Assembly (NCBI RefSeq): GCF_024679245.1
Contig: NC_090176.1
Span: 18,655,293 to 18,719,292 of the forward strand
Direction: 5' to 3'
DNA from: Pseudorasbora parva
Lineage: Eukaryota > Chordata > Actinopteri > Cypriniformes > Gobionidae
Length of the DNA: 64,000 nucleotides
Below, one piece after another: positions 33,996 to 46,147 of this stretch (positions within the stretch are counted from its first letter, which is position 1; every line of letters begins with the position of its first letter). The notes beneath the pieces were generated by a model. The model worked only from the letters and a program-made list of their open reading frames with translations, made no database searches and had not been told where the DNA came from. The translations under genes and the position numbers were made by a program.

Positions 33996-35215
33996 GGTGG
34001 TAGGCCTCAGTAGGCCTCCCTGCCGGTGAGTTCCATCGTTGGGGAGAACCCTCCCCGGATCACATGGGCCACGATGTCGGCTGCAGCAGAAACCTCGTCA
34101 TAAGTAGGCCCCTTACGGCCTCCTTGGGGATGAGTCCCCAGGTAGTGACTGGATATCCAGTCCTCATCAGCCAGCAGACAGCCACTGTCAGCCCGACTTT
34201 TGAGGGCTCGCTGAGTTTCAGCACGCCTCACATGGCGTCCCCTGAGGGGGTGACCTAGGGTTCCGACCATTGGTTGACAGGATCTAGGCCGCTTTAGGCC
34301 TCCTGTAGGGTGAGACCCAGTTCCCAGGTCTTGCAACAGTGTGCGTGGGTGCTAGCCAGGCGGCTAGCATGGTTTGCTATCAGGGACAGGCCGCTTCAGG
34401 CCGTCCTAGGGTCGTTTCCCGGCCCTGTGGGGTTTCCGGTGGGATTTGCCATCGGATAAGCACCGTTCGTCACCAATCTAATAGGGAACTGCCATTCGGC
34501 AATAGGCCTCTCCAGGCCGCCCTAAAAGAACGGACTGTATGTAGGCATCAAACAGGCCTCCCTGGAGGCGAGCCCCGGGAACACAGCAACTCCCGACAGT
34601 TTGCACGTTGGCTGGCAGGAAGTAGGCCGCTCCAGGCCGCCTGAGGGTGAGCCCCCGAGCTGGGACGCTCGGTAGGCCAGTGTATTATGCTGTCAGGCCT
34701 TTCAGGCCTTTTTGGGAAGGGATTCCCGGACCAGGTCTCGGTGACAAGCTAGCCATTAGCATGGGTGGCTTCTGGCGTTATAGCCTCATGGGCCCCCTGA
34801 GGAACCAGTAAAGCCACCTTCCTACGGCTCTTAACAGCTAGCACTAACGGTGCCAGGTAGAGGCGCCCCCTGGCCTCCCTGGAGGGGAAACGGTTCCCCT
34901 AAGCGGAAACGTATAACTGGCTTTGTGCTGACAGCTAGCGGCTGCCCGCCGGTGGGTCCCGGCCTGTGCCGGTGTAACTCAAGGGCGGGCTCATGCCCTA
35001 GCACGACGAGACTCCGTTTCTGCTGCGCAGTCCCTTCAGGACAGGGACTGGCTTGCCTACAGCATGGTTTACCTACCAAGCTGGCTTAAGTGCTCCCCTC
35101 ATTGAGGGTCGTCTGTGAGCTTACGGCCGCTTGAGTCTGATCAGACGGGCAGGCCCACCTCGGGGCCTCCCGGGTAGATCAGTCCATAGGCCTTTTTTAG
35201 GCCTCCTGAGCACCC
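33996..35215. repeat. Degenerate GGCC-rich repeat array inside DIRS-B
   Basis: The unit TAGGCCnCTnnAGGCC, then a CCT/GCC stretch and GGGTGAGnCCC, recurs near 34004, 34101, 34286, 34389, 34502, 34623 and 34696, with weaker forms to about 35200. Spacing is mostly 70-120 bp with one gap of about double length. Units are self-complementary in part (GGCCTCC...GGAGG), so each could form a small hairpin. Confidence 0.65.
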
Positions 35216-35865
35216 CTGTAATAAATGTGTTCAGTAGATCCTAGGATCGAGCAGAAGAGACTCCCCTCGATGGCAAGGGTAAGAAGCACTAAGCTGAGTA
35301 CTGCTCTCCAGGATTCCCGTCTCCGAGTTCCGGTCTGAGGAGGACATTGCCACTTTGCAGTCCCTCAGTCTGGATGCTCATGAGTAAGAGCGATGTCTGG
35401 AGGCTCTGTTTTGACAGACAGGGTTGGCCAAGCTGGGGTGTCCCACAGAAGTGATGCCAGGTGAGGCCTCCCTGGTGGCATTCGGTGAAGGTTTTTCCCG
35501 AATTAGTGATGGCTGGGGCGCCCTCGGGTCCCCTAGCCACATTCCCTTAAGGGACTCCTTCCTTCGAAGTAGTAGGTCCCAGGCCCTCGAGCAAGCCGAG
35601 AGTAGGAAACCTCAGTTAAAACTTGTTTAGGTTCTCTCTTAGGCATATAGCTTGGGCTATGACCGTAGGGAATGATGTCACTGGCAGCCTGTGTGGCTAG
35701 AGGGGGAGTGTTTCAGACTTCCTGCGAACACTCGTCCAGGCAGTTCTCACTGCCAGTAAGGGGCGTGCACTCCCCTCAGCATGGCGGCGTGGGTATATCG
35801 TTCCCCGTAGCGTCAGCTGACGCAGCGCGAGTTCCCTTTCGAAAGGGAACGTCCCCGGTTATGTA

Positions 35866-36155
35866 TGTAACCTTAGTTCCCTGACAACAGGGAACGAGAC
35901 GCTGCGTCACATGGCCATGCTTCAAGGTGTGCCTGCCCACAGTCCCTTCAGACGAAGCGGATAGCGTCATGTTGGCACGGTGCCCTTTTATACTTCCCGG
36001 TCGCACGGTGATGACATCACCAGCTGCAGACAGTCAGTAGGATTGTGATTTGATAGCGAGTTCAGACACATGTCACACTGAAGGTGTTCCCCGTAGCGTC
36101 AGCTGACGCAGCGTCTCGTTCCCTGTTCTCAGGGAACTAAGGTTACATATGTAAC
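35866..36155. repeat. 3' inverted repeat pair of DIRS-B
   Basis: The block containing AACCTTAGTTCCCTGACAAC, AGGGAACGAGACGCTGCGTCA (35872-35913) is mirrored at 36104-36155 with very few mismatches. The arms enclose about 190 bp that also contain the mirror of the 5' leader (GATGACATCACCAGCTGC). This fits the terminal/internal complementary arrangement that DIRS elements use to complete their circular cDNA. Confidence 0.75.
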
Positions 36156-36172
36156 CGGGGACGTTTCCTTTA

Positions 36173-36563
36173 GTTGGGAAGTTTGACTTGGATTTTTAAG
36201 TGAATTTGTGGTCTTAATTACAGTGTAAACAAAACACATAACTGTCCAAAAACAAAAGAAGCCATAAACAAAATGTCTAACCAAGATTAATGTTCAATTA
36301 ATCTCATCACTGTATACAAATATTAATAAATATTCACCAACAATACTTTCTTGCCCCAGATCTGACATTCTGAATTTTTTTTAAAACATTCTAAGCGGGG
36401 AAAGTTTAGACACACACAGATATCAAGAATCAGCACATGAATCCCAACAATGGTGACATACTTAATGCTGCAATGCATGCAGGGAGCCATGAGTTTTATA
36501 CTGTGGTGGCTTAGAAGGTTTGGAGCTAAACTCTAGGGGACATCAAATCTCTAGGACTGAACT
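36173..36563. other. Unannotated intronic sequence
   Basis: AT-rich, no feature recognised. Confidence 0.5.
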
Positions 36564-36572
36564 TGCCTAACC

Positions 36573-37102
36573 TAGCCTAGAAATCTAGACGCACCCTAGC
36601 GGCAGCAAATTTAATCCGCCCGCAAGTGTCGTCTAGGAACTCTCAATACCCTTCTGAGCTGTATTCCTCACAATCTGGACGGGCCAATCACATCGTGTAT
36701 AGAGTCGGCGGGCGGTGCCATAATGACGACGGCCGAGTTGCGTTTGCGTGCTTCTAGTAAACACAGAAACTGGCGAACGGCGGCGGTCTTTCGAATCAGC
36801 TTTGACCGCGATTCTGGAAGACTTGGAGTTAAGCTTTTCTCTGAGAAAAGAACAAAGAACAGCACTGAAGTCATTCTTAAAAAGGGGAGATGTGTTCGGA
36901 GTTTAGCTGACCATATACGGTGAATGTTTAATCTATCAACAAGCTCTGTTTCACCTTCGTTGCTCTGGTTGGTGTAGCGCTATCCTATCGCGTGCAGAGG
37001 GAGTTTGAAAGACAACCGTTTATCCCGCCCCTCGGATTGAGCCCTGTCTATGGTGAGTTTTTCAGACCAAACATCTTGATGTGGTTCTGGCTTGTCAGGC
37101 TA
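36573..37102. mobile_element. MITE with perfect 9-bp target duplication (copy 2)
   Basis: TGCCTAACC at 36564-36572 and 37103-37111. Ends TAGCCTAGAAATCTAG and TGGCTTGTCAGGCTA. Same family as 9500-9955. A 66-codon frame (36723-36923) corresponds to the one in copy 1, differing by a 3-base indel and scattered substitutions. Confidence 0.88.
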
Positions 37103-37111
37103 TGCCTAACC

Positions 37112-40100
37112 CTGATTTAGAGGTGCAAAAATTTACCCGGGTAGCCCCAGTGATGATCCCATGTCCCCTAAAAGGTACTTGTACCTTACAATTTTATACT
37201 CTTTTTTTTGTTTTGTTTTGAGTGTATTATATGGCTTCAGAAGATTTAACTTTTCTGTTTTAAACATTGACAGCTGAATGGTACTGCATGCTTTTACTGT
37301 ACGTAAGCAGCATGAAAATTTCTCACTTTGTGTTCCATGAAATATCTGAGTGAATGCTTCCTTTAACAGTATCTATATGGATGTGTGTGTGAAGGAGAGT
37401 AATAACTTTATAATTCATAGACAGAGAGTTATAACGGCTGGTCTCTGTCATCTGACAGAGTGAATAAGGGCTGAGAAAAACAGCCAGCAGACGGAAACTA
37501 AGGACATTCCTTTGGCCCTCTCATGTGAGCAGCTGTGGGTCTGTACACAGGATATGCAACTTGTAAGTCCCTGTTCCAAAAGGAAGTTTCTGGAAACCTC
37601 TGTACTACCCAGTTCCATCCAAACTGCACTGAAGAAGAGCTCTTGGTTTAATTTAGCAGGGAACACCAGTACAATGGAAAGGAACCAAAAACCAAAACTC
37701 ATTTATATGTGGGAGATTGAACATGTAACAGAAACTAAAAAGTCATAACAATTTAATATTGATGCTGAATAAGGTTTGCTTAATATGCAAGGAAAAATAA
37801 GCCATTGTCAGTTTGATTTCTCCCAAAAATGTAAACACTGTGATACTGTGACGCTATCAATCCCAAAATCACTTCAGCTGTTTATGCTGTAAGAGGATCG
37901 AATCCTTTTGAAGATTCTGCCCTTGTTCCTGTTTTTTTTCTGTGTCCATAGAAAGCCTTTCTATCATTATTGTAGAAAAATGGTTTCCAGATGGATGATA
38001 TCCATCCACTCTCCAGCAGGAAAAAATAATAAGAAACAGAAAAACTATAGGGAGATAAGCAAAGAAAACTGACACTGTATTTGGATTTGGCTATTCCGGT
38101 TGTTGCTCCGAGTGACAATTTAGATTCACTCTGGAGAATAAATTCCATAGGAATCTTTCGAGGAATTACGGATGGATGAAAGAGGGAGCGATAGAGATAG
38201 ATAGACCGAGTGCTGGGGGAGTGAGACAGGAGGAGAGGAAGGGGAGCGTGGATAGGACTGGGATATCTCAGGAAGAAACAAATTAGAAAAGCTGCCAAGC
38301 ATTAGGACTGTGAATACGTACAGATTGTAAAAGAACTGCTAATTTGCTAGCAGTAATTGTCCATTCACAGACATGCTGTGTACTTGTCTATAGTGAATAT
38401 AAAGTTTTTCCTTAAAGGGTTTGATGTGATAAGCCATCATACACAACCAGTAAATCTGAGGATGTAGTAATACCATGATCAGTGTGTCTGATCAGGTCAC
38501 TTGATCAATTAAACATGCATGCAGTGTAGCATACTTTGTTGCCACATGAACTCACTACATGCATTTTAAATGCTTACTGTATACATGATGTGCATATACA
38601 GCAGTGAGTATATAGTCCATACTGTGCAGTATGCATTAAGGAATATTCTACTATTTGAACATAGCCTTAGTCTAAGCCAGACATAATACTGATCTGGTGC
38701 CAAGTATTGTGAGTTATTTTATTGGTCAGACTGTGAGAAAAGAACTGTAGTGGTCTTTTGAACAATACCACAAGACAATAAACATTACACAGAACCGGCA
38801 GATAGAGCTAAAACATAATGTTTTACATTTCTGAACAAACTGTGAGTAGTGCATGTCTGCTAGGGCGTTTGTGTTTGCTGCTGTTGGTGGTTGCCTACTG
38901 ACCAAAAAGAGACAGATGTCTCTATGATAATCTAGTCTTCCTAATATGGCTGTCCCTCTATTAATGTAAGTGTAAAGATTTGCATTTTCATTATTTTTTT
39001 ATTTTATTAAATCACTTAGAAATGGAATCACAAACAAATCACATTTTTTTCTAATATTACTCTAAAGTATCACAAACAAAAACGTACTAGTTCAAAGGCT
39101 GTTCACGCCAAGAATGATAACATAGCCATATATATGGAACTGGGTATGTGATGCAAACGTCAAAAATTCCTGCAAAAGGGAACTGCAACTAGATGATTAT
39201 ATTACTATGTGTAATTTAATTACAAAATAATATATATTTTTTTTTTATTACAGTTACTTATGAAAATGTTAATAATTACAAAGGGGTGCATTATAATATT
39301 TCCTGTAAAAAGCTAGAATATGTTCAACAATATGAATTTGTTGCTTTGCCTGTTTTATATGTGCACAATGCCTCCTGCCATTTAAAGGCTGTTTAGTAAA
39401 GTGATTCTGGTGATTTTGATTGGCTTGAATTTATAGAGCACCAAATCTGACAATTACTTCAATCCACATTGCCGCTTTAGGCTACAACCTGTCTGAGAGT
39501 CGCCACCATGGCGAGTGATAAAAATAAGTTCCAGTGCTAGAAATTAGAAAATTAATTTAAAAAGATTTAAATGTAATCAGTTACTTTAATAAAGTAATTG
39601 AGAGTTACACTACGTATTACATTTTAAATAGCATAACTTGTAATCTGTAACCTATTACATTTCCAAAGTAACCTTCCCAGCACTGTTTGTGCACTCTGGT
39701 AAAAGTGTTCTTAGGCGATAACATTCTTGTGCAACAAACTGCACAAAAATGAGTGTTCATTATTCGATAACCTGTCCTTGTAATCATAAGTTGTGTTAAA
39801 AGGATTAAAGGGTCAACTTGCGCACCGCTGACTGCCGGAAGATAGTTATTTAGTCTATATAGTCTATAAAGTTTTAAATATGGATATTTTTTCAAAGGCA
39901 CCACTTCGCCTTAAGAAGGCCTTTATGAACCCCAGAGCTGTGTTGAGCAGTTATTTGATGGATAGATGCACTTGTATGGACTACAAAAATGACCCAACAA
40001 GTCAATGCCATTATAAAACTTGGAAGAGCCAGGGCAGTTTTAATATAACTACGTTTTTATTTGTCTGAAAGAATGTCATATACACATAGGATGACTTAAG

Positions 40101-40826
40101 GGTGAGTGAATCATGGGCTAATTTAAATTTTTGGGTGAACTTACACTTTAAAAGTTTCAGGCTGAATATCTAATGAATAAATGTTCATTGCTTTTCTGAG
40201 TATCTGGTTTAGATGCACAAAGCAGAAACTATTCTTGATGTCTCACATATGCTCTGTTCCACATGTTTCAAATCAGTCCCTTTTGTGGTTCCATGATGGT
40301 TAGGATTGTGATTTAAAAGGCGAATTCTTTAATAAGACTAAATTGTTTCTTAAGGGGAGACATGCTGCATGTCTCTTTTGAAAACAAGTGACATGGCTTA
40401 GCACAAAATAAAAGTGGAGATAGAAAGAAAGAGACTCAGAAATCATGAATGAAGACTAGAGCAGCAAGCAGGCTATAAAAGGAAATGAGAGAGAACAGCA
40501 CTGCACATCCGGAGTATGTAGCATTGTGAAGTCTTCACATGCCTTTGTCTAAACTTCTTAGGAGTAAAGAATGAGAAGACGTCCTCAAATCTTTTATACA
40601 CCACATTAAACATGAGGGGTTTGTCACAAACCCCTGTTCTGGTTGTATAACTGTGTTGAGTCTAGGTTTTGCACATTACTGTGTTTTTGACACGGCTGCA
40701 ATCAGGAGCTTGCTGAAATTTGTTCAAATAGCTTACCTTAAAAAGGGATGTCTGTGTCTGGCACATTAAAAAAGCAGGTCATTTAAAGAGATAGTTCATC
40801 TGACAACTCCTATTCTCCCTAATTAT
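37112..40826. other. Unannotated intronic sequence with MITE fragments
   Basis: 39531-39682 carries CAGTGCT and AGCACTG ends around the sequence TTACATTTCCAAAGTAACC, a recognisable fish hAT end, without target duplication. 40095-40152 holds a right-end scrap of the TTTTTGGGTGAAC MITE family. No exon seen. Confidence 0.5.
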
Positions 40827-40828
40827 TA

Positions 40829-41178
40829 CACTGTAAACATTGTTTTATTGGTTTAACTTAAAAACTTAATCTGGTTGCCTTAAACTTTTTAGTTTATTGA
40901 AATTAAAAATTTGAGTTGATACAATGAAGGAATTATTCTTGTATCTGAAGCACATAAAAAACTGATAAACCATGAAAATAGCTCTAGTTTCACAGCGTCA
41001 TCACAAATAAAACACACAATTACCCAATATGCTTACAAATCTTTTAATAATTTTTCAATAAAGGTAGTTGATTCTTAAAAATGTTCATTGCATTAATTCA
41101 AATTTTTAATATCAATGAACTCAAAATTTTAGATAACAGATTCCAGATAACTTATTTTTAAAATATTTTTTTACAGTG
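40829..41178. mobile_element. CACTG-ended MITE (EnSpm/CACTA-like), copy 2
   Basis: Ends CACTGTAAACATT and the complement of TTTTTTTACAGTG, flanked by TA at 40827-40828 and 41179-41180. Same interior as copy 1 at 10021-10417. Confidence 0.85.
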
Positions 41179-41214
41179 TAGCTGTGTAAGTTCCCTGCTA
41201 CTTGAAAACAAAGA

Positions 41215-41505
41215 AGATGGCTGATGCTGCTGGTGAACAGCGATCTTTCGACTTGGCTGTGGCCGCAACTATGGAAGACTTGGAGTTAAGCTTTGTTTGA
41301 TAAAATAACAGTATGGCACTAAAGTCATTCTTAAAAAGGGACTCTCGCTCTGACTATGTCACTTTTTCCATTGCTCTGGTTGGTTGTAGTGATATTGCGT
41401 GCAGAGGGAGCTTGAAATACAACCGTTTATCCCGCACTTCGGATTGAGACCTGTCAATGGTGTGTTCCCAGAGCAAACATCTTGATGTGGGTCTGGCTTG
41501 TCAGG
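41215..41505. mobile_element. Truncated copy of the 9-bp-duplication MITE family
   Basis: Shares GGAAGACTTGGAGTTAAGC and the right end GGTCTGGCTTGTCAGGCTA with copies 1 and 2. The left end is missing and no duplication is seen. Confidence 0.75.
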
Positions 41506-42208
41506 CTAAATAATCCGGATTTAAAATCCTAAATATCAAACATGTTTGATAAAATGGGGGCAGCCCGATGTATCCGCGAGCAGATCGGGAGTCTAAAAAT
41601 TTAATCTGTAAACACCTCACATTACTAGATAATTTATTCATTTGGCATTCCAAAATTGCAATAGATATATTTCATGTTTCTGAGGCAAGTAACCTATATA
41701 CTGAGTTTCAGATATTTTTTTTTCATTTGGAGGTGCTCCAAATTGGCAGAAAGCGCGTCCCGTTGTTTCAACGATTTGTTATTTTGAGTTTACCCAAATA
41801 AAAGTAGACTGGTAATTTAAACAAAATATGCAAGTGATCACAAGTAATGCTTTAGCTTTAACACTTTACTACACAAACACTTAGATATGCGCCTAATAAT
41901 AGCACACATGTCTCTATAGGTTAATGTTAATGTTAAAGCAAGTGGCCAAGTAAAGTTACTACTACATACATGTATACAATGATAAGCCATATTTGAGGTC
42001 AATGGATGATAAGCAAATGTTTGGATTTTCTGCCAAACATGCTATAATTACCACAAGAATTCACCATTAAAAATCTGTCTCGCATGGAAAGCGTGACTTC
42101 GGCACTTCAAATGGAGAATTTTTTTCTGTCAATAAAAAAACAATAAAATTTTGGTTGACTATGCCTCTTCTGGTCGACTAACTACAGGGCAGCCTTACAT
42201 ACTGTTAA

Positions 42209-42209
<1 letters not shown>
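41506..42209. other. Unannotated intronic sequence
   Basis: No feature recognised. GGGGGCAGCCCGATG near 41557 looks TE-like, but no matching partner was found. Confidence 0.4.

Positions 42210-42269
<60 letters not shown>
42210..42269. repeat. (AT)n microsatellite
   Basis: About 29 uninterrupted AT units. Confidence 0.97.
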
Positions 42270-42272
<3 letters not shown>

Positions 42273-44149
42273 TATTTCTATTTCTATCACTATTTCTGCA
42301 CTTGGTGTAAATAACAAATAACGCTATTTTCAAGTGCAAGGCTGCTGCCACTATATGCATTTAAGCTTCCTACAGAGACTGCTTCTGTACTCCACATGAG
42401 GTCTGTAGAGCCTTGGGGAAACAATTACAAACAAATTACCAGTAGACATGAAAAGAAGGAAAAGAGGGGTGACATGTGAGGACGACAAACACAACAAGGA
42501 ATTCAAGTTCAAAAGAATCAAGTCAAAAAGCCACAGAGAGCTAATGTAAGACTGAACAAGAAGAACATCCACAGATAGCCATTTAGAAGAGAAACGAATG
42601 TGTCATGTTCTGGAGCGGCCCTCATCTCCATTCACAGTGATCTATGGTGTAGATAAAGTCTCGTCTGGCATACATGTAATAATGAGAGGGATGAATGTGA
42701 GGCATGATGAACTGTGGTTATCTGGGAATAAGACAGTAGTGTCTGTAAGCTCCTTCATCTTGCCCAAAGCCCTTTACTTTTGTATCTTTCATCTTACAGT
42801 TATCTTACATCTTACAGTTATGAAAGCTAGCAGGCTCATCCAAAATACTATGGAAATGGCAGCGGAGGAACCAGTGAGAGCTTCAAATAGTAAAAAATAA
42901 ATAAATAAAATGAATTAGATTCCATCTTCAGATGCATATAACTCCTGTTGTCTGATTATTATTTTTTTATAAAGCAAATGAAAGTCTGAAAATTAATTTT
43001 TATAATTCTAAAAATGTCCCCCTTCAGGTCATGGTTCATGTACGTCATTGACATACAAGCTACCAGAATTTAATCTTAGTTTTTGGCCATTTAAATAGCA
43101 ACAACAGTGCCAAATTGCACTGTTATATATACAGTATTTGTTGTGGTAAAAAAAAGAAGAAGCATTTTAGTCGAAGACATCGTCAGTACGATGATCAAAA
43201 CGTAAATTATTTGAGTCCATTAACACCCCAAAAGCTTCACAGTCCTATACTTCTTTGTCTGTGCAACATTTATTGCTGTAACGTTAGGCAGTTTTGATTT
43301 ATATGTTGTTGAATGTTTAATGTCAGATCTTTGTCTTAGCTTGTTTTAGGATCTGGAGATGCCGTACTATTTCAGAGTATATATAACAGCGGTTTGTTGT
43401 TGGAAAATCTCGTCAATGGTGTGCAAAGAGTTAACTATGTTTTAGGCCCTCTGCTTCATACCAATTCTACCAATACCCCTTACCTGTGGAAAAAAAAACA
43501 CTGTAACTCATGGCATTGAGTGTGTTATTACTTTGTTCTCAGTAGGTCTACTTAATTAGATTTCACAGTGCTGCAGTCTTTACTTGGAACTACATTATAC
43601 CACAGGCAAGACCTGTAGAAACACTGAGTCACTGAGACAGGAACATTTAGTTTGTCAAATGTCATCCTCCTCTCAGACATGCGACATGCTTCTGGTATAT
43701 AATAAAACAAGGATGCTTTCTCTCATGAGATGTTTGAGCATTCTGGATGGGCACACATGTAGAGAAAAGCCACAAGCAAACAAGGAGGATGGGGAATGTA
43801 AATATTTAAGCTTAATGAGGGAATTCATCATCCAGTGTTGTAAGAGAATTTAAGTTAATTCAGATCAGTTGTTGTTGTTTCAACACACTAGTTTCTAGGC
43901 AATGTTATAATGTAGTAACCAGAGATGTTACACAGACATTCACAATTATGTTAAAAAAGGGGATAAGAATAAGCTAGTAATGATAATTGTAACATTCTTA
44001 GGACTGGGATGTGGGTCTGATCAGTGAATCGATTCAGAATTCAGACTGCCAATGTCATGTGATTTCAGCAGTTTGACACGCAATCTGAATCAGGAATTGA
44101 TACGCTAATTCATAACCATTTGAATCTTTGTTTGCGGATTGAAAACAAA
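42270..44149. other. Unannotated intronic sequence
   Basis: No exon or bounded repeat seen. The CTTGGTGTAAATAAC motif near 42302 matches a motif noted at 5014 and 8020. Confidence 0.45.
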
Positions 44150-44465
44150 CACGGAAGAGAAGACAATGTTGAATAAAGTCGAAGTTTTTGCTATTTTTGG
44201 AGCAAAATGTATTTTCGATGCTTCAAGAGATTCTAACTAACCAACTGATGGCACATATGGACTACTTTGATTATGTTTTTATTCCCTTTCTGGAAAGGGA
44301 CAGTATAGTGTGCATACATTCAATGGAGGAACAGAAAGCTCTCGGTCTAAATATAAAATATCTTAAACTGTTACGAAGATCTTACAAGAGTCTTACGGGT
44401 GTCGAACGGCATTAAGGTAAGTAATTATTGAAAGAATTTTTATTTTTGGGTGAACTAACCATTTA
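44150..44465. mobile_element. Truncated foldback MITE (family of 6780-7336)
   Basis: Aligns with the right half of 6780-7336: GGCACATATGGACTACTTTG, GGGACAGTATAGTGTGCAT, AAATATAAAATATCTTAAAC and the end TTTTTGGGTGAACTAACC, then TTTAA. The left half is absent. Confidence 0.82.
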
Positions 44466-44597
44466 AAAGATTGAGCTTGGTCTGGTGATAGCAAGACAAA
44501 TTGAATGTAGGATTTATAGTAAACTAAAATAATTTATATTAAAACCTCTATACTATACGTACATATAATGATTTGAAATATACTTAGAGTAAAAAAA

Positions 44598-45117
44598 AAC
44601 AAAATGATGCACAAAGGGCATTCGACCAAGTAGAATGGAGATGTATGATGTTGGTCCTGAATAAATTTGGTTTCGGCCATACTTTTAGAGAGTGGATAAA
44701 AACTATATACCGCTGTCCAAAAGCCTCAATAGTGACAAATCACAATATCACAGCTTTTTCAATCTATAGGGGGACAAGACAAGGTTGTCCACTGTCCCCT
44801 TTACTTGTTGCAGTTTTGATGGAGCCCTTGGCTGCATACATTCAGCAACAAGCAGATATTATGATAGGTGGCCTTATGTTATTATCTTATGATAGGTGGC
44901 CTCCCACAACATATTTCACTCTACCCAGATGATATACTGCTATACATAAAAAAAAAAAAAAAAACGCAAGTCTATTACACATCTTCTCACTTCAATTACA
45001 AGATTTGGGAATATATCAGGTTTTACTGTTAATTGGGAATAAAGTGAATTGATGACTATTGCACCCAAAGCTTGTAAGCAGTATGTAACTTCCACTCCAT
45101 TCAAGATAGCAGAAAAT
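44598..45117 (+). pseudogene. L1 reverse transcriptase palm fragment
   Basis: Reads AFDQVEWRCMMLVLNKFGFG, then GTRQGCPLSPLLVAVLMEPL, AAYIQQQADI, all typical of L1 RT. A 15-bp sequence (TATGATAGGTGGCCT) is duplicated near 44859 and 44887, shifting the frame. The active-site box appears as YPDD (frame LYPDDILLY) instead of the usual YADD. Stops follow an A-run near 44948. Inactive. Confidence 0.85.
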
Positions 45118-45304
45118 GTCTCGGTTACGTCTGGTAACCCTCGTTCCCTGAAGGAGGGAACGGAGACGTACGTCGGACTAGACTGACGAATTGGGGATCA
45201 CTTCTGGGAGCCCCTATCAGCTTCGAGATATAGAAAACGGGCCAATGAACATTGCCGTGCGTGCTTTGCATATAGCACCCCGCCCCGCTGCGCGGGTATA
45301 AAGT

Positions 45305-45672
45305 TGTGGTGTGGCAAGCAGCGGGGCGAGGGTCCGCGAGAGCGGGCCGGTGATTAATGTCAACGAGTGCCAGCTGCGTGGCACACCGGTCTCGTCTCGC
45401 GGCCATGTGACGGGAGCATAAAAGGAGGAACATGGCAGCGGAAGACGAGAAAGGACCAGGCCTGGATTTTATGTTTAGTTTTGTTTATGTGTTTGTGGGC
45501 AGTCGTCCGTGAGGGGCTGCCCGCGGTTTTACTTTATGTGTGTTTGCGGGCAGTCGTCCGTGAGGGGCTGTCCGCGGTTTTACTTTCATTTTGTTTCTTT
45601 ACTTTAAATAAATGTTTGTTTAACGTTCGCCGGTTCCCGCCTCCTTCCTTCCCATCTACAAACCATATTACA
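45305..45672. mobile_element. Solo LTR with 5-bp target duplication
   Basis: Starts TGTGGTGTGGCAAGC and ends ACCATATTACA (TG...CA), flanked by AAAGT at 45300-45304 and 45673-45677. It contains a TATA-like CATAAAAGG (about 45418), a polyadenylation-type AATAAA (about 45606), and a tandem pair of about 48-bp units (about 45490-45586). No internal retroviral region adjoins it, so it is the product of LTR-LTR recombination. The superfamily is not determined. Confidence 0.88.
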
Positions 45673-45803
45673 AAAGTGTAAGTGATCGCCACGCACTGTT
45701 GTTTTTCACTGAGGAGTCGAACCCGTGGCTCGAACTGCAATGATGGTACAGCAACTGTGGCGACGGGACGTACGTCTCCGTTCCCTCCTTCAGTGAAAAC
45801 CTT

Positions 45804-45845
45804 CGTTATCCAATAGTCCTCCAAACAGTGGACTATTGAATAACG
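45804..45845. repeat. 15-bp-stem hairpin in the DIRS-C 3' region
   Basis: CGTTATCCAATAGTC and GACTATTGAATAACG pair around a 12-base loop with one mismatch. One arm (CGTTATCCAATAGTCCACTG) also appears in DIRS-A at about 27011-27030. Confidence 0.8.
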
Positions 45846-45901
45846 CTGGGAAAGTGTGCCCCACACGTATGTCAGGAGCACTGTCTTTAGAGACAGAATT
45901 T

Positions 45902-46147
45902 TTAACTCCACTGACTGCAAAGGCTCAAAGGGAGGTCTCTGAATTGCACTGAGCACCAGAGACAGGTCCCAAGAGGGTATAGAGGGGGGCGAGGCTGATT
46001 TAATCTCCTCGCGCCCCTCGCATGACCCTGTTTGTTGATGTACCCTACGGCCGCAGTGCTGTCCGTACGGAACAAAACGTGCTTGCGAAGGTTTGGTGGC
46101 ACCTCTGTGTGACTAAGACACGGAGGGAACCGCTGTGCCATGCCCAC
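45902..46147 (-). pseudogene. Fused RNase H / tyrosine recombinase remnant (DIRS-C)
   Basis: Minus-strand frame reading VLFRTDSTAAVGYINKQG (RNase H) directly joined to GARRLNQPRPPLYPLG (recombinase N-terminal region). In intact elements these are separated by several hundred residues, so this is an internal deletion junction. A following piece (PPFEPLQSVELKILSLKTVL) lies in another frame. The recombinase catalytic core is absent. Confidence 0.82.

Larger units (their letters stand above)
30955..36172 (+). mobile_element. DIRS-B: non-autonomous DIRS-type element
   Basis: The 5' terminal repeat starts near TTCCCTTTCGAAAGGAAACG and carries GCGTCAGCTGACGC; its complement reappears at about 35796-35850 and again near 36090-36120. 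A TATA-like TATAAAAGG (about 31101) precedes the gag start. Recognisable gag extends to about 32565. From there to about 35795 no reverse transcriptase, RNase H or recombinase is visible, only GC-rich non-coding DNA. The 5.2-kb length is close to a full DIRS element, so the coding part seems replaced or decayed, not simply cut out. Confidence 0.82.

Noticed and set aside
33460..35089. Several 70-130-codon open frames in DIRS-B.
   Set aside because: High GC lowers stop frequency. No domain signature, overlapping frames on both strands, and repeat-derived peptides.
30955..36172. CpG-island-like GC-rich region, considered as a gene promoter.
   Set aside because: The GC elevation coincides exactly with the DIRS-B element and its ends, with no adjacent host exon.
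39531..39682. Complete small hAT element with CAGTGCT ends.
   Set aside because: The flanking octamers do not match, and only the right end aligns with the known family; kept only as a fragment.
41557..42192. Possible element between GGGGGCAGCCCGATG and CAGGGCAGCC.
   Set aside because: The two ends are not inverted repeats of each other and no duplication is seen.
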